Assembly: GCA_910588375.1 (NCBI GenBank)
Contig: CAJUQA010000027.1
Span: 1-25,627 of the forward strand
DNA: 25,627 bases
DNA from: an uncultured Odoribacter sp.
Lineage (GTDB): Bacteria; Bacteroidota; Bacteroidia; Bacteroidales; Marinifilaceae
Direction: 5' to 3'
Made by a program: the position numbers and the translations under genes. The notes under the pieces were generated by a model. The model was given only the letters and a program-made list of their open reading frames with translations. It was not told the DNA's origin and searched no databases. The number at the start of each line of letters is the position of its first letter. The first letter of the stretch is position 1. Below are positions 7,307 to 14,812 of this stretch, piece after piece.

Positions 7307-8035
7307 ATGGGACAAAAAGTTAATCCAATAAGCAATAGATTAGGAATCATCCGTGGATGGGATTCTAACTGGTTCGGTGGTAAAAACTACGGCGATAAAC
7401 TGGTAGAAGATTACAAGATCAGAAAATACCTGAACGCCCGTTTGGCCAAAGCCGGAATCGCAAAAATTGTTATCGAGAGGACCCTTAAGCTGATTACCAT
7501 CACGATCAACACGGCCCGTCCGGGAATTATCATCGGTAAAGGCGGTCAGGAAGTTGACAAATTGAAGGAAGAGCTTAAGAAAATCACCGATAAAGAAGTA
7601 CAGATTAATATCTTCGAAATCAAACGTCCTGAATTGGATGCTGTCATCGTAGGTAATAACATAGCTCGTCAGCTTGAAGGACGTGTGGCATACCGTCGTG
7701 CTATCAAAATGGCTGTTCAGTCTACCATGAGAATGGGTGCTGAAGGTATCAAGGTTTTGATTTCCGGCCGTTTGAACGGTGCGGAAATGGCCCGCGCAGA
7801 AATCTTTAAGGAAGGAAGAATTCCGTTGCACACTTTCCGTGCAGATATCGATTATGCACAGGCAGAAGCATTGACCACATACGGTTTGCTGGGTATTAAA
7901 GTGTGGATTTGTAAAGGTGAAGTATACGGAAAACGTGAGTTGGTGCCGAATTCAGTACTGGCTTCCCGTGAGACCCGCAATGCTGCCAATACCAATGCCG
8001 CCGGAAAGAAGAATTTCAAAAAAAGAAAAAAGTAG
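7307..8035 (+). CDS. rpsC: 30S ribosomal protein S3 (uS3)
   Basis: S3 lines the mRNA entry channel of the 30S head and contributes to mRNA helicase activity. The 242-residue protein opens MGQKVNPISNRLGIIRGWDS. It has the KH domain with ARPGIIIGKGGQEVDKL (the GXXG loop), and the C-terminal domain GRLNGAEMARAE with TTYGLLGIKVWI. The tail is rich in Ala, Asn and Lys (KKNFKKRKK). It is followed 6 bases later by rplP, a pair usually kept together. Confidence 0.97.
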   Translation: MGQKVNPISNRLGIIRGWDSNWFGGKNYGDKLVEDYKIRKYLNARLAKAGIAKIVIERTLKLITITINTARPGIIIGKGGQEVDKLKEELKKITDKEVQINIFEIKRPELDAVIVGNNIARQLEGRVAYRRAIKMAVQSTMRMGAEGIKVLISGRLNGAEMARAEIFKEGRIPLHTFRADIDYAQAEALTTYGLLGIKVWICKGEVYGKRELVPNSVLASRETRNAANTNAAGKKNFKKRKK

Positions 8036-8041
8036 TGAGTT

Positions 8042-8461
8042 ATGTTACAGCCAAAAAGGACTAAATTCAGAAGACAGCAAAAGGGAAGAATGAAGGGAAA
8101 TGCCCAGAGAGGACATCAACTGGCATTCGGATCTTTTGGCATTAAGGCGTTGGAAGAAAAATGGATCGAAGGACGCCAGATTGAAGCAGCCCGTGTTGCC
8201 GTTACCCGTTATATGCAACGTCAGGGTCAGATATGGATTCGTATATTCCCCGATAAACCTATTACCAAGAAGCCTGCCGAAGTACGTATGGGTAAAGGTA
8301 AAGGTAATCCGGAAGGTTTTGTTGCTCCAGTGACTCCGGGTCGTATTCTTTTCGAAGCAGACGGTGTGCCGTATGAAATCGCAAAAGAGGCTTTACGTCT
8401 TGCAGCCCAGAAGTTACCTATTACGACTAAATTTGTGGTCAGACGTGATTATACCGAATAG
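8042..8461 (+). CDS. rplP: 50S ribosomal protein L16 (uL16)
   Basis: L16 helps position tRNA in the A and P sites and is one of the late assembly proteins of the 50S subunit. The 139-residue protein opens MLQPKRTKFRRQQKGRMKG. It has the conserved IWIRIFPDKPITKKPAEVRMG and the GKGNPEGFVAPVTPGR loop that approaches the peptidyl transferase centre. Full length. A 44-base spacer separates it from rpmC. Confidence 0.97.
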   Translation: MLQPKRTKFRRQQKGRMKGNAQRGHQLAFGSFGIKALEEKWIEGRQIEAARVAVTRYMQRQGQIWIRIFPDKPITKKPAEVRMGKGKGNPEGFVAPVTPGRILFEADGVPYEIAKEALRLAAQKLPITTKFVVRRDYTE

Positions 8462-8505
8462 TCTTACGGCTATTTGATTGTAAAACCAAATTAATCGGAC
8501 AGAAG

Positions 8506-8706
8506 ATGAAAAATTCAGAAGTTATAGAAATGACCACAGAAGATCTTAAAGAGAGAGTAGCTACAGAAAAGGCTGCCTTGAATAAGATGATCATGAATCA
8601 TACGGTCACTCCTTTGGAGAATACAATGCAGATCCGTGCAAAACGGAAAGACATCGCCCGTATGATGACGGAATTGCGTAAGAGAGAATTAACGGTAAAG
8701 AAGTAA
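8506..8706 (+). CDS. rpmC: 50S ribosomal protein L29 (uL29)
   Basis: L29 is a small helical protein near the tunnel exit, next to L23 and part of the binding platform for nascent-chain factors. The 66-residue product is predicted to be two long helices. It has the typical MTTEDLKERVATEKAAL opening and the conserved RAKRKDIARMMTELRKRE near the end. It is placed between rplP and rpsQ as in most bacteria, with 4 bases before rpsQ. Confidence 0.95.
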   Translation: MKNSEVIEMTTEDLKERVATEKAALNKMIMNHTVTPLENTMQIRAKRKDIARMMTELRKRELTVKK

Positions 8707-8710
8707 AGTA

Positions 8711-8968
8711 ATGGAAGCAAGAAATCTTAGAAAAGAGCGTATCGGTCTTGTGGTAAGCAATAAGATGGAAAAGTCCATCACGGTTGCCGTTCATTTTAAG
8801 GAAAAACACCCGATTTACGGCAAATTCGTAAACAAGACCAAGAAGTTCACCGCTCACGACGAGAAAAACGAATGTAACGTCGGAGACAAAGTGAGAATTA
8901 TGGAAACCCGTCCTTTGAGTAAAATGAAGAGATGGAGATTAGTTGAAATCATTGAAAGAGCTAAGTAA
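8711..8968 (+). CDS. rpsQ: 30S ribosomal protein S17 (uS17)
   Basis: S17 is a primary 16S rRNA-binding protein of the 30S body with an OB fold. The 85-residue protein shows RKERIGLVVSNKMEKSITV, the signature GDKVRIMETRPLSKMKRWRLVEI, and a loop with HPIYGKFVNKTKKFTAHDE. Length is normal. rplN starts two bases after its stop, suggesting tight translational coupling. Confidence 0.97.
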   Translation: MEARNLRKERIGLVVSNKMEKSITVAVHFKEKHPIYGKFVNKTKKFTAHDEKNECNVGDKVRIMETRPLSKMKRWRLVEIIERAK

Positions 8969-8970
8969 TC

Positions 8971-9336
8971 ATGATACAACAGGAAACCAGATTAACAGTA
9001 GCAGACAACAGCGGTGCCAAAGAAGTGCTTTGTATCCGTGTTCTGGGAGGTACCCGGAAAAGATATGCACGTGTAGGCGATAAAATTGTTGTTTCTGTAA
9101 AAAATGCCCTGCCGGGAGGCGACCTGAAAAAAGGTTCCGTAAGTAAGGCAGTAGTAGTGCGTACGAGCAAAGAATTCCGTCGTCCGGACGGGTCTTATAT
9201 CCGCTTTGATGACAATGCCTGTGTATTGTTGAATAACGCCGGAGAAATGAGAGGAACCCGTATTTTCGGTCCGGTAGCTCGTGAAGTTCGTGAAGGATAT
9301 ACGAAAATTGTTTCGTTAGCTCCTGAAGTACTGTAA
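8971..9336 (+). CDS. rplN: 50S ribosomal protein L14 (uL14)
   Basis: L14 lies at the subunit interface, forms an intersubunit bridge and is the docking site for the silencing factor RsfS. The 121-residue protein opens MIQQETRLTVADNSGAKEV and has the family core RRPDGSYIRFDDNACVLLN and GTRIFGPVAREVRE. Full length. It is followed by an 86-base spacer with a heptamer tandem repeat before rplX, larger than most spacers here. Confidence 0.97.
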   Translation: MIQQETRLTVADNSGAKEVLCIRVLGGTRKRYARVGDKIVVSVKNALPGGDLKKGSVSKAVVVRTSKEFRRPDGSYIRFDDNACVLLNNAGEMRGTRIFGPVAREVREGYTKIVSLAPEVL

Positions 9337-9344
9337 TGTTAAAT

Positions 9345-9367
9345 GTCGGAAGTCAGAAGTCGGGAGT
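9345..9367. repeat. Short heptamer tandem repeat in the rplN-rplX gap
   Basis: Three 7-base units follow each other: GTCGGAA (9345), GTCAGAA (9352) and GTCGGGA (9359), then GT. Degenerate short-period arrays of this type are, from memory, scattered through Bacteroidales intergenic DNA. It interrupts the S10-spc gene order without an evident promoter or terminator. Confidence 0.6.
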
Positions 9368-9422
9368 AAAATGCCGGACAGGTGTTTGACTTACGGCTTT
9401 AGACGACATAAAAATCAAAACA

Positions 9423-9746
9423 ATGAACAGAAAGTTTCATATAAAGAAAGGTGATCTGGTGTTTGTAAACGCCGGTGTTGATAAAGGCAAACAGGGCAAA
9501 GTCCTGGAAGTTCTTCCGAAGGAGGAAAGAGCTATTGTTGAAGGTATCAACATGGTCAGCAAGCATACGAAACCGAATGCTGCCAATCCTCAGGGAGGCA
9601 TCATTAAAAAAGAAGCTCCGATTCATATTTCCAATCTGAATGTGATTGATCCTTCAACCAACAAACCGACACGCGTAGGTCGTAAGTTGGATGATAAGGG
9701 TAAATTGGTCAGATTTGCTAAAAAATCGGGAGAGATTTTAAAATAA
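9423..9746 (+). CDS. rplX: 50S ribosomal protein L24 (uL24)
   Basis: L24 initiates 50S assembly by binding the 5' end of 23S rRNA and lies near the tunnel exit. The 107-residue protein has the KOW motif DLVFVNAGVDKGKQGKVLEV near the N-terminus. It continues with EGINMVSKHTKPN and a beta-rich C-terminal part. Full length. It is bounded by unusually long spacers: 86 bases upstream and 202 bases downstream, the latter with its own hairpin and promoter. Confidence 0.96.
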   Translation: MNRKFHIKKGDLVFVNAGVDKGKQGKVLEVLPKEERAIVEGINMVSKHTKPNAANPQGGIIKKEAPIHISNLNVIDPSTNKPTRVGRKLDDKGKLVRFAKKSGEILK

Positions 9747-9758
9747 GATGACAGGATA

Positions 9759-9800
9759 CGATTTTTGATTTACGGTTTCCGGATCGTAAATCACGAATCG
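9759..9800 (+). other. Long hairpin in the rplX-rplE gap
   Basis: A 16-base arm at 9759-9774 (CGATTTTTGATTTACG) pairs with 9785-9800 (CGTAAATCACGAATCG), with 14 of 16 positions complementary and a 10-base loop. The sequence after it (TTTGTCGG) is only weakly T-rich. It could act as a terminator or attenuator for upstream genes, since a strong promoter follows 41 bases later. It may equally be a degenerate intergenic repeat. Confidence 0.5.
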
Positions 9801-9841
9801 TTTGTCGGAAATAAACAAGGATTTACGAAGTGACATCGTAT

Positions 9842-9872
9842 TTTGAGTTTGTTCAAAATATTTATATCTTTG
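9842..9872 (+). promoter_or_regulatory. Internal Bacteroidota-type promoter before rplE
   Basis: TTTG at 9842-9845 and TATCTTTG at 9865-9872 match the -33 and -7 consensus with 19 bases between them. Transcription would start near 9878, giving an rplE leader of about 70 bases. It lies in the longest spacer of the cluster, downstream of a hairpin, so rplE and later genes are probably also transcribed independently of the rpsL promoter. Confidence 0.72.
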
Positions 9873-9948
9873 CCGCCTGAAAATCAGATTTTCGGTGGAT
9901 AATTGCGTGTAAAATTGTCAATCGTGAATTAAAAATCATATTAAATAA

Positions 9949-10497
9949 ATGAGTTACGTACCCAATTTCAAGAAAAAGTATAACGACGAAATTGTACCGA
10001 CTTTGATGAAAGAGTTCGGATACAAGTCAGTTATGCAGACCCCGCGGTTGGAGAAGATAGTAATCAACCAGGGAGTAGGTTCCTCTATTCAGGATAAAAA
10101 GATCCTTGAATTTTCAGTGAACGAAATCGCAGCTATTACCGGACAGAAACCGGTTACCTGCAAATCAGTAAAAGACGTATCAAACTTTAAATTGCGTAAA
10201 GGTATGCCGATCGGCGTACAGGTAACTTTGCGTAAAGAGCGTATGTACGAATTCTTAGAGCGTCTGATTGTTTCCGCACTGCCGCGTATCCGTGACTTCA
10301 AAGGAATCAACAGCAAGCTTGACGGAAGAGGCAACTATACATTAGGCTTGGAAGAGCAGATCATATTCCCTGAAATCGTGTTGGATAATGTACACAAAAT
10401 CATGGGTATGAATATAACATTTGTAACTTCGGCTAATACCGACGAAGAAGGTTTTGCTCTTCTGAGAGAATTTGGATTACCATTTAAAAAGAACTAA
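9949..10497 (+). CDS. rplE: 50S ribosomal protein L5 (uL5)
   Basis: L5 binds 5S rRNA with L18 and forms the central protuberance, contacting the P-site tRNA and the 30S head. The 182-residue protein starts MSYVPNFKKKYNDEIVPTL. It has TPRLEKIVINQGVG near the N-terminus, ITGQKPVTCKSVKDVSNFKLRKGMPIG in the centre (about residues 65-90), and a C-terminus with MNITFVTSANTDEEGFALL. Full length. It is first in the segment read from the internal promoter. Confidence 0.97.
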   Translation: MSYVPNFKKKYNDEIVPTLMKEFGYKSVMQTPRLEKIVINQGVGSSIQDKKILEFSVNEIAAITGQKPVTCKSVKDVSNFKLRKGMPIGVQVTLRKERMYEFLERLIVSALPRIRDFKGINSKLDGRGNYTLGLEEQIIFPEIVLDNVHKIMGMNITFVTSANTDEEGFALLREFGLPFKKN

Positions 10498-10508
10498 AAC
10501 CAGAGAAA

Positions 10509-10778
10509 ATGGCAAAAGAATCAATGAAGGCCCGTGAGGTAAAGCGTGCAAAATTGGTAGAAAAGTACGCCGCAAAACGGGCAAAATTAAAAGCAGAAGG
10601 CGACTATGTAGGGTTGAGCCTTCTCCCTAAAAACTCCAATCCTATTCGTTTGCACAATCGTTGCAAACTGACCGGCAGACCGAGAGGTTACATGAGACAG
10701 TTTGGTATCAGCCGTATCCAATTCCGTGAAATGGCATCGGCAGGATTGATACCGGGAGTGAAGAAAGCTAGTTGGTAA
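10509..10778 (+). CDS. rpsN: 30S ribosomal protein S14 (uS14), zinc-free type
   Basis: S14 is a 30S head protein near the decoding region. The 89-residue product is the long form without the CXXC...CXXC zinc ribbon; only one Cys remains, in HNRCKLTGRPRGYMR. The C-terminus (FREMASAGLIPGVKKASW) is the family signature. It should therefore be stable without zinc. It lies 11 bases after rplE, and rpsH follows after 20 bases. Confidence 0.97.
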   Translation: MAKESMKAREVKRAKLVEKYAAKRAKLKAEGDYVGLSLLPKNSNPIRLHNRCKLTGRPRGYMRQFGISRIQFREMASAGLIPGVKKASW

Positions 10779-10798
10779 TATTAAAAATTGATGAAGAG

Positions 10799-11194
10799 AT
10801 GACAGATCCAATAGCAGATTTTCTTACGCGTTTAAGAAATGCGATAAGAGCCGGTCATAAAGTAGTAGAACTCCCGGGTTCCAAAATGAAACGGGAAATG
10901 ACCAAAATCCTGAAAGAAAAAGGATATATTTTGAACTATAAGTTCGAAGAAGACGGAGTAAAAAGCAATATTAAGATAGCTCTTAAATATCATCCCGAGA
11001 CCAAAGAGTCGGCAATCAAATCATTGGTACGTGTGTCTAAACCGGGTTTGAGACGTTATACGAATGTGGAGGAAATGCCCCGCGTATTGAACGGTTTGGG
11101 TATTGCCATATTGTCAACCTCTATGGGCTTGATGACAGATAAGGAAGCTCGCCAGAAAAATGTTGGCGGTGAAGTATTGTGCTATGTGTATTAA
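10799..11194 (+). CDS. rpsH: 30S ribosomal protein S8 (uS8)
   Basis: S8 is a primary binder of the 16S central domain, and in E. coli the translational repressor of the spc operon. I chose ATG 10799 (MTDPIADFLTRLRNAI), giving 131 residues. The in-frame ATG at 10772 would add nine residues absent from the family and overlap the rpsN stop. The product contains LPGSKMKREMTKILKEKGYI, SKPGLRRYTNVEEMPRV and ends with the STSMGLMTDKEAR motif and GGEVLCYVY. Full length. Confidence 0.96.
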   Translation: MTDPIADFLTRLRNAIRAGHKVVELPGSKMKREMTKILKEKGYILNYKFEEDGVKSNIKIALKYHPETKESAIKSLVRVSKPGLRRYTNVEEMPRVLNGLGIAILSTSMGLMTDKEARQKNVGGEVLCYVY

Positions 11195-11212
11195 TTTAAA
11201 AGTGAAGAAGAA

Positions 11213-11767
11213 ATGTCACGAATAGGAAAATTACCAATCCATATACCACAAGGGGTTACGGTAGCCGTAAGTCCGGATAACACCGTCACAGTAAAAGGTC
11301 CGAAAGGGGAACTTTCACAGAAAGTGAGCGAAGATCTGACTGTTAGAGTCGATGAAACAAACGTTCATGTTGAACGTCACACGGAAGATAAGATTCACAA
11401 ATCCATGCACGGTCTTTACCGTTCATTGATCCATAATATGGTAGTAGGTGTTTCTGAAGGTTATAAAATTCAGCAGGAATTGGTCGGAGTTGGATACAGA
11501 GCCAATGCCGAGGGAAATGTATTGGAATTAGGTCTGGGATATTCTCACTCCATTTTCTTACAGTTGCCGCCGGAAGTAAAGGTATCTGCCGTTACAGAAA
11601 AACGTGCCAATCCGATCATTACGCTGGAGTGTTGCGACAAGCAACTGATAGGTCAGGTAGCTGCTAAAATCCGTTCATTCCGTAAACCAGAGCCTTACAA
11701 AGGTAAGGGTATCCGTTTTGTAGGAGAACAGGTACGCCGGAAAGCAGGTAAGTCAGCTAAAGTTTAA
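11213..11767 (+). CDS. rplF: 50S ribosomal protein L6 (uL6)
   Basis: L6 lies near the sarcin-ricin loop and the factor-binding site of the 50S subunit. The 184-residue protein opens MSRIGKLPIHIPQGVTV. It shows two related alpha/beta domains, VTVKGPKGELSQ in the first and GVGYRANAEGNVLELGLGYSH in the second. Its C-terminal signature is EPYKGKGIRFVGEQVRRKAGK. Full length, 18 bases after rpsH. Confidence 0.97.
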   Translation: MSRIGKLPIHIPQGVTVAVSPDNTVTVKGPKGELSQKVSEDLTVRVDETNVHVERHTEDKIHKSMHGLYRSLIHNMVVGVSEGYKIQQELVGVGYRANAEGNVLELGLGYSHSIFLQLPPEVKVSAVTEKRANPIITLECCDKQLIGQVAAKIRSFRKPEPYKGKGIRFVGEQVRRKAGKSAKV

Positions 11768-11789
11768 TCACCTAAAGTAAGTAAAAGTT

Positions 11790-12146
11790 ATGGCTTTAAC
11801 TAAGGAAGAAAGAAGATTAAGAATAAAAAGGAGAATTCGTAAGATTGTCTCCGGAACAGCTGAGAGACCTCGTTTGAGCGTATTCCGTTCAAATACTCAG
11901 ATTTCTGTACAGCTGATTGACGACAATGAAGGAAAGACGATATTGTCAGTATCTTCATTGAGCAAGGATATTGCTGAAAAGAAAGGAACGAAAATAGAGC
12001 AGGCTACTTATGTCGGTGCCGCCGTAGCTGAAAAAGCAAAAGCTGCCGGGATTGAGACTGTTGTTTTCGACAGAAACGGTTATTTATATCACGGTAGGGT
12101 GAAGGCATTGGCTGACGCTGCCCGTAACGGAGGTCTTAAATTTTAA
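11790..12146 (+). CDS. rplR: 50S ribosomal protein L18 (uL18)
   Basis: L18 delivers 5S rRNA to the 50S subunit together with L5. The 118-residue protein has the basic N-terminal arm (MALTKEERRLRIKRRIRKI), the ERPRLSVFRSNTQISVQLI strand region, and the C-terminal VVFDRNGYLYHGRVKALAD ending in AARNGGLKF, all typical of the family. Full length. rpsE follows after 11 bases. Confidence 0.97.
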   Translation: MALTKEERRLRIKRRIRKIVSGTAERPRLSVFRSNTQISVQLIDDNEGKTILSVSSLSKDIAEKKGTKIEQATYVGAAVAEKAKAAGIETVVFDRNGYLYHGRVKALADAARNGGLKF

Positions 12147-12157
12147 AAGTTAGCAGA

Positions 12158-12664
12158 ATGGAACAGAAAGTAAATAATACTGACTTGGAACTGAAAGACA
12201 GATTGGTGGCTATCAATCGTGTGACCAAGGTTACAAAAGGAGGTAGAACGTTCAGCTTTGCAGCTATTGTAGTGGTAGGTGATGAAAACGGTATTGTAGG
12301 CTGGGGCTTGGGAAAGGCTAACGAAGTGACTACGGCTATTGCCAAAGGCGTGGAGGCTGCCAAGAAAAATCTGGTGAAAGTGCCTATTTTGAAAGGAACG
12401 ATTCCTCACGAACAAGTGGCTCGTTTCGGTGGTGCGGAAGTATTTATGAAACCCGCTTCTTCCGGTACCGGTCTGGTGGCTGGAGGTGCTATGCGTGCTG
12501 TATTGGAAAGTGCCGGTATTCATGATGTATTGGCCAAGAGTAAGGGTTCTTCCAACCCGCACAACCTGGTTAAGGCCACGATCGCCGCATTGAAAGAAAT
12601 GAGGGATGCACGTATGGTGGCTCGTCAGAGAAATATCAGTGTAGATAAAGTATTTAACGGTTAA
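12158..12664 (+). CDS. rpsE: 30S ribosomal protein S5 (uS5)
   Basis: S5 lines the mRNA entry tunnel and affects decoding fidelity. The 168-residue product has the dsRBD-like N-terminal domain (NRVTKVTKGGRTFSFAAIVV with GDENGIVGWGLGKANEV). It continues with the C-terminal domain ARFGGAEVFMKPASSGTG and VKATIAALKEM. No deletion is seen in the loop where spectinomycin-resistance changes map. Full length, 12 bases before rpmD. Confidence 0.97.
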   Translation: MEQKVNNTDLELKDRLVAINRVTKVTKGGRTFSFAAIVVVGDENGIVGWGLGKANEVTTAIAKGVEAAKKNLVKVPILKGTIPHEQVARFGGAEVFMKPASSGTGLVAGGAMRAVLESAGIHDVLAKSKGSSNPHNLVKATIAALKEMRDARMVARQRNISVDKVFNG

Positions 12665-12676
12665 TTTGATGAAATT

Positions 12677-12859
12677 ATGGCAAAGATTAAAGTTACATTG
12701 GTAAAAAGCAAAATCAAAAGCGATAAACGTCAGGTTGGCACGTTAACCGCACTTGGCCTGAACAAAATCAGCAGTAGTGTAGAACACGAAGCTACTCCTC
12801 AGATACTGGGAATGGTGGCTAAAGTTGCCCACCTGGTAAAAGTGGAAGAAGTAAAATAA
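12677..12859 (+). CDS. rpmD: 50S ribosomal protein L30 (uL30)
   Basis: L30 is a small alpha/beta protein on the 50S surface. The 60-residue product opens MAKIKVTLVKSKIKSDKRQ and contains TLTALGLNKISSSVEHEATPQILGMVAKVAHLVKV, given here as two parts: the first helix (TLTALGLNKISSSVEH) and the second (QILGMVAKVAHLVKV). Bacterial L30 is often missing elsewhere but is kept here at its usual place between rpsE and rplO. Length is normal. Confidence 0.95.
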   Translation: MAKIKVTLVKSKIKSDKRQVGTLTALGLNKISSSVEHEATPQILGMVAKVAHLVKVEEVK

Positions 12860-12891
12860 ATTGTTGTTGAACTATTTTAATACAAAATAAA

Positions 12892-13338
12892 ATGGATTTA
12901 AGTAGCTTAAAACCGGCCTGTGGCTCTACGCATCACGAGAAGAGAATCGGTCGTGGACAGGGTTCGGGAAAAGGAGGTACTTCTACAAGAGGTCACAAAG
13001 GTGCTAAGTCAAGATCCGGTTATCATACGAAAATCGGTTTTGAAGGAGGACAGATGCCTTTGCAGAGACGGGTACCGAAATTTGGCTTTAAAAATATCAA
13101 CCGGGTCGCTTATAAAGCAATTAATGTCAGCATGCTTCAGGAATTGGCAGAACGCGACAGCTTGATAGCCATCGATAAGGATGTATTGATTAAGGCCGGA
13201 TTAATCTCCAAAAATGATTTGTTGAAGATTTTGGGAGACGGAGTGCTGAAAGCCAAATTGGAGGTGAAAGCGGATGCTTTTTCCGAAAAGGCTAAAGCTG
13301 CTATCGAAGCTGCCGGCGGCTCTGTAGTCGTTTTGTAA
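12892..13338 (+). CDS. rplO: 50S ribosomal protein L15 (uL15)
   Basis: L15 is a late assembly protein that threads an extended N-terminal arm through 23S rRNA. The 148-residue protein shows the Gly/Arg-rich arm KRIGRGQGSGKGGTSTRGHK (about residues 17-36), then FEGGQMPLQRRVPKFGF, then a globular domain ending AAIEAAGGSVVVL. Full length. A 51-base spacer with a 15-bp hairpin separates it from secY. Confidence 0.97.
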   Translation: MDLSSLKPACGSTHHEKRIGRGQGSGKGGTSTRGHKGAKSRSGYHTKIGFEGGQMPLQRRVPKFGFKNINRVAYKAINVSMLQELAERDSLIAIDKDVLIKAGLISKNDLLKILGDGVLKAKLEVKADAFSEKAKAAIEAAGGSVVVL

Positions 13339-13341
13339 AAT

Positions 13342-13375
13342 AATATCTGAGGATGCGAATGCGTCTTCAGATATT
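13342..13375 (+). other. 15-bp hairpin between rplO and secY
   Basis: AATATCTGAGGATGC (13342-13356) pairs with GCGTCTTCAGATATT (13361-13375), with 13 Watson-Crick and two G-U pairs and a tetraloop GAAT. The downstream bases (TAAATAC) are not a U-tract, and the secY ATG follows 15 bases later. It may be a processing or stability element or affect secY translation. On its own it is not a convincing terminator. Confidence 0.6.
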
Positions 13376-13389
13376 TAAATACTAAACTT

Positions 13390-14730
13390 ATGAAGTTATT
13401 TGATACATTAAAGAACATTTGGAAAATTGAAGAGTTAAGAACCCGGATTTTGATGACTCTCGGTTTGGTTGCCGTTTATCGGTTGGGAACTGAAATCGTG
13501 TTACCGGGTATCGATCCTGCCGGACTTTCAGCTTTGAAAGAACAAACTTCAAAAGGAGTACTTGGTTTGCTGGATATGTTTTCCGGAGGAGCGTTTTCGA
13601 ATGCTTCTGTATTTGCTTTGGGTATTATGCCTTACATCTCCGCTTCTATTGTGGTGCAGCTGTTAGGAATAGCCGTTCCTTATTTTCAGCGTATGCAGCG
13701 TGAAGGAGAAAGTGGAAGACGTAAGATCAACCAGATTACCCGCTATCTGACCATTATCATCCTGGTATTGCAGGGGTCAGCGTATCTTACAAACTTACAT
13801 GCCCAGATTCCGCAGGAGTTTTTTGTTATCAGCGGAGCTTTCTTTACGATTTCATCGGTTATCATTTTGGCTGCCGGTTCTATGTTTGTTTTGTGGTTGG
13901 GTGAAAAAATCACGGACAAAGGTATCGGTAACGGTGTGTCTATCATCATCATGATAGGTATCATTGCCCGTTTGCCTTTCGCATTTTTTGCCGAAGGTAC
14001 TTCCCGTTTGTCACAACAGGGAGGTGGAATGGTTGCCTTGCTGGTGGAATTGGTGCTGTTGTTCTTTGTGTTCTGCGGAACTATTTTGTTAGTTCAGGGA
14101 ACGCGGAAAGTGCCTGTACAGTATGCAAAACGAGTGGTGGGAAATAAACAGTACGGCGGTGTACGTCAATATATACCGTTGAAAATAAATGCTGCCGGTG
14201 TTATGCCGATTATTTTCGCACAGGCTATTATGCTTTTACCGATTTCATTCGTGAATTTTGCGGCTTCCGATTCTTTGTCGGGCTTTGCAGCTGCTTTCTC
14301 GAATTTTACCGGTTTCTGGTATAATTTCACTTTTTTTGTGCTGATTGTGGCATTTACTTATTTCTATACGGCCATTACGGTGAATCCGATGCAGATGGCA
14401 GAGGATATGAAGAAGAACGGAGGTTTTATTCCGGGTGTGAAACCGGGAAGAAAGACCATGGAGTTTTTGGATACGATTATGTCGCGGATTACTTTACCGG
14501 GTTCTATTTTCCTGGGTATTGTAGCCATATTGCCGGCCTTTGCCGTTATAGCAGGTGTCAACAATCAGTTCGCTCAGTTTTACGGAGGTACTTCTCTGTT
14601 GATTCTGGTGGGAGTTGTATTGGATACTTTACAGCAGATCGAGTCTCATTTGTTGATGCGCCATTATGACGGATTGATGAAATCGGGCCGGATTAAAGGT
14701 AAAACACCGGGAGGTCCCGCTGCCTATTAA
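13390..14730 (+). CDS. secY: SecY, core of the Sec protein translocation channel
   Basis: SecY forms the inner-membrane channel of SecYEG for protein export and membrane insertion. The 446-residue protein starts MKLFDTLKNIWKIEELRTR. It has the expected hydrophobic segments for ten transmembrane helices, plug and pore regions such as GLLDMFSGGAFSNASVFALG, the conserved QRMQREGESGRRKINQ cytosolic loop, and the AVTVNPMQMAEDMKKNGGF-like loop ITVNPMQMAEDMKKNGG. The C-terminus ends GRIKGKTPGGPAAY. Last gene of the spc group, followed by an intrinsic terminator. Confidence 0.98.
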   Translation: MKLFDTLKNIWKIEELRTRILMTLGLVAVYRLGTEIVLPGIDPAGLSALKEQTSKGVLGLLDMFSGGAFSNASVFALGIMPYISASIVVQLLGIAVPYFQRMQREGESGRRKINQITRYLTIIILVLQGSAYLTNLHAQIPQEFFVISGAFFTISSVIILAAGSMFVLWLGEKITDKGIGNGVSIIIMIGIIARLPFAFFAEGTSRLSQQGGGMVALLVELVLLFFVFCGTILLVQGTRKVPVQYAKRVVGNKQYGGVRQYIPLKINAAGVMPIIFAQAIMLLPISFVNFAASDSLSGFAAAFSNFTGFWYNFTFFVLIVAFTYFYTAITVNPMQMAEDMKKNGGFIPGVKPGRKTMEFLDTIMSRITLPGSIFLGIVAILPAFAVIAGVNNQFAQFYGGTSLLILVGVVLDTLQQIESHLLMRHYDGLMKSGRIKGKTPGGPAAY

Positions 14731-14737
14731 GAAATAG

Positions 14738-14780
14738 AGTCAAGAGCCGGAAGACGTTTGCTTCGGGCTTTTGACTTTTT
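14738..14780 (+). terminator. Intrinsic terminator after secY
   Basis: AGTCAAGAGCCGGAAG (14738-14753) pairs with CTTCGGGCTTTTGACT (14761-14776), with one mismatch and one G-U pair, around a 7-base loop. It is followed by a run of T to 14780. This is a good rho-independent terminator seven bases after the secY stop. Its T-run overlaps the -33 element of the map promoter. Confidence 0.78.
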
Positions 14781-14808
14781 GTCGTTTGAAAAAAAAGTAT
14801 TACTTTTG
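14778..14808 (+). promoter_or_regulatory. Bacteroidota-type promoter for map and alpha-operon genes
   Basis: TTTG at 14778-14781 and TACTTTTG at 14801-14808 match the -33 and -7 consensus with 19 bases between. The map ATG is at 14813, only four bases after the -7 element, so the predicted transcript would be leaderless or nearly so. The -33 element is formed by the T-tail of the secY terminator plus the next G. Confidence 0.72.
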
Positions 14809-14812
14809 CGGC

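Noticed and set aside
9344..9422. Promoter in the rplN-rplX gap
   Set aside because: No TAnnTTTG element with a suitably spaced TTTG was found.
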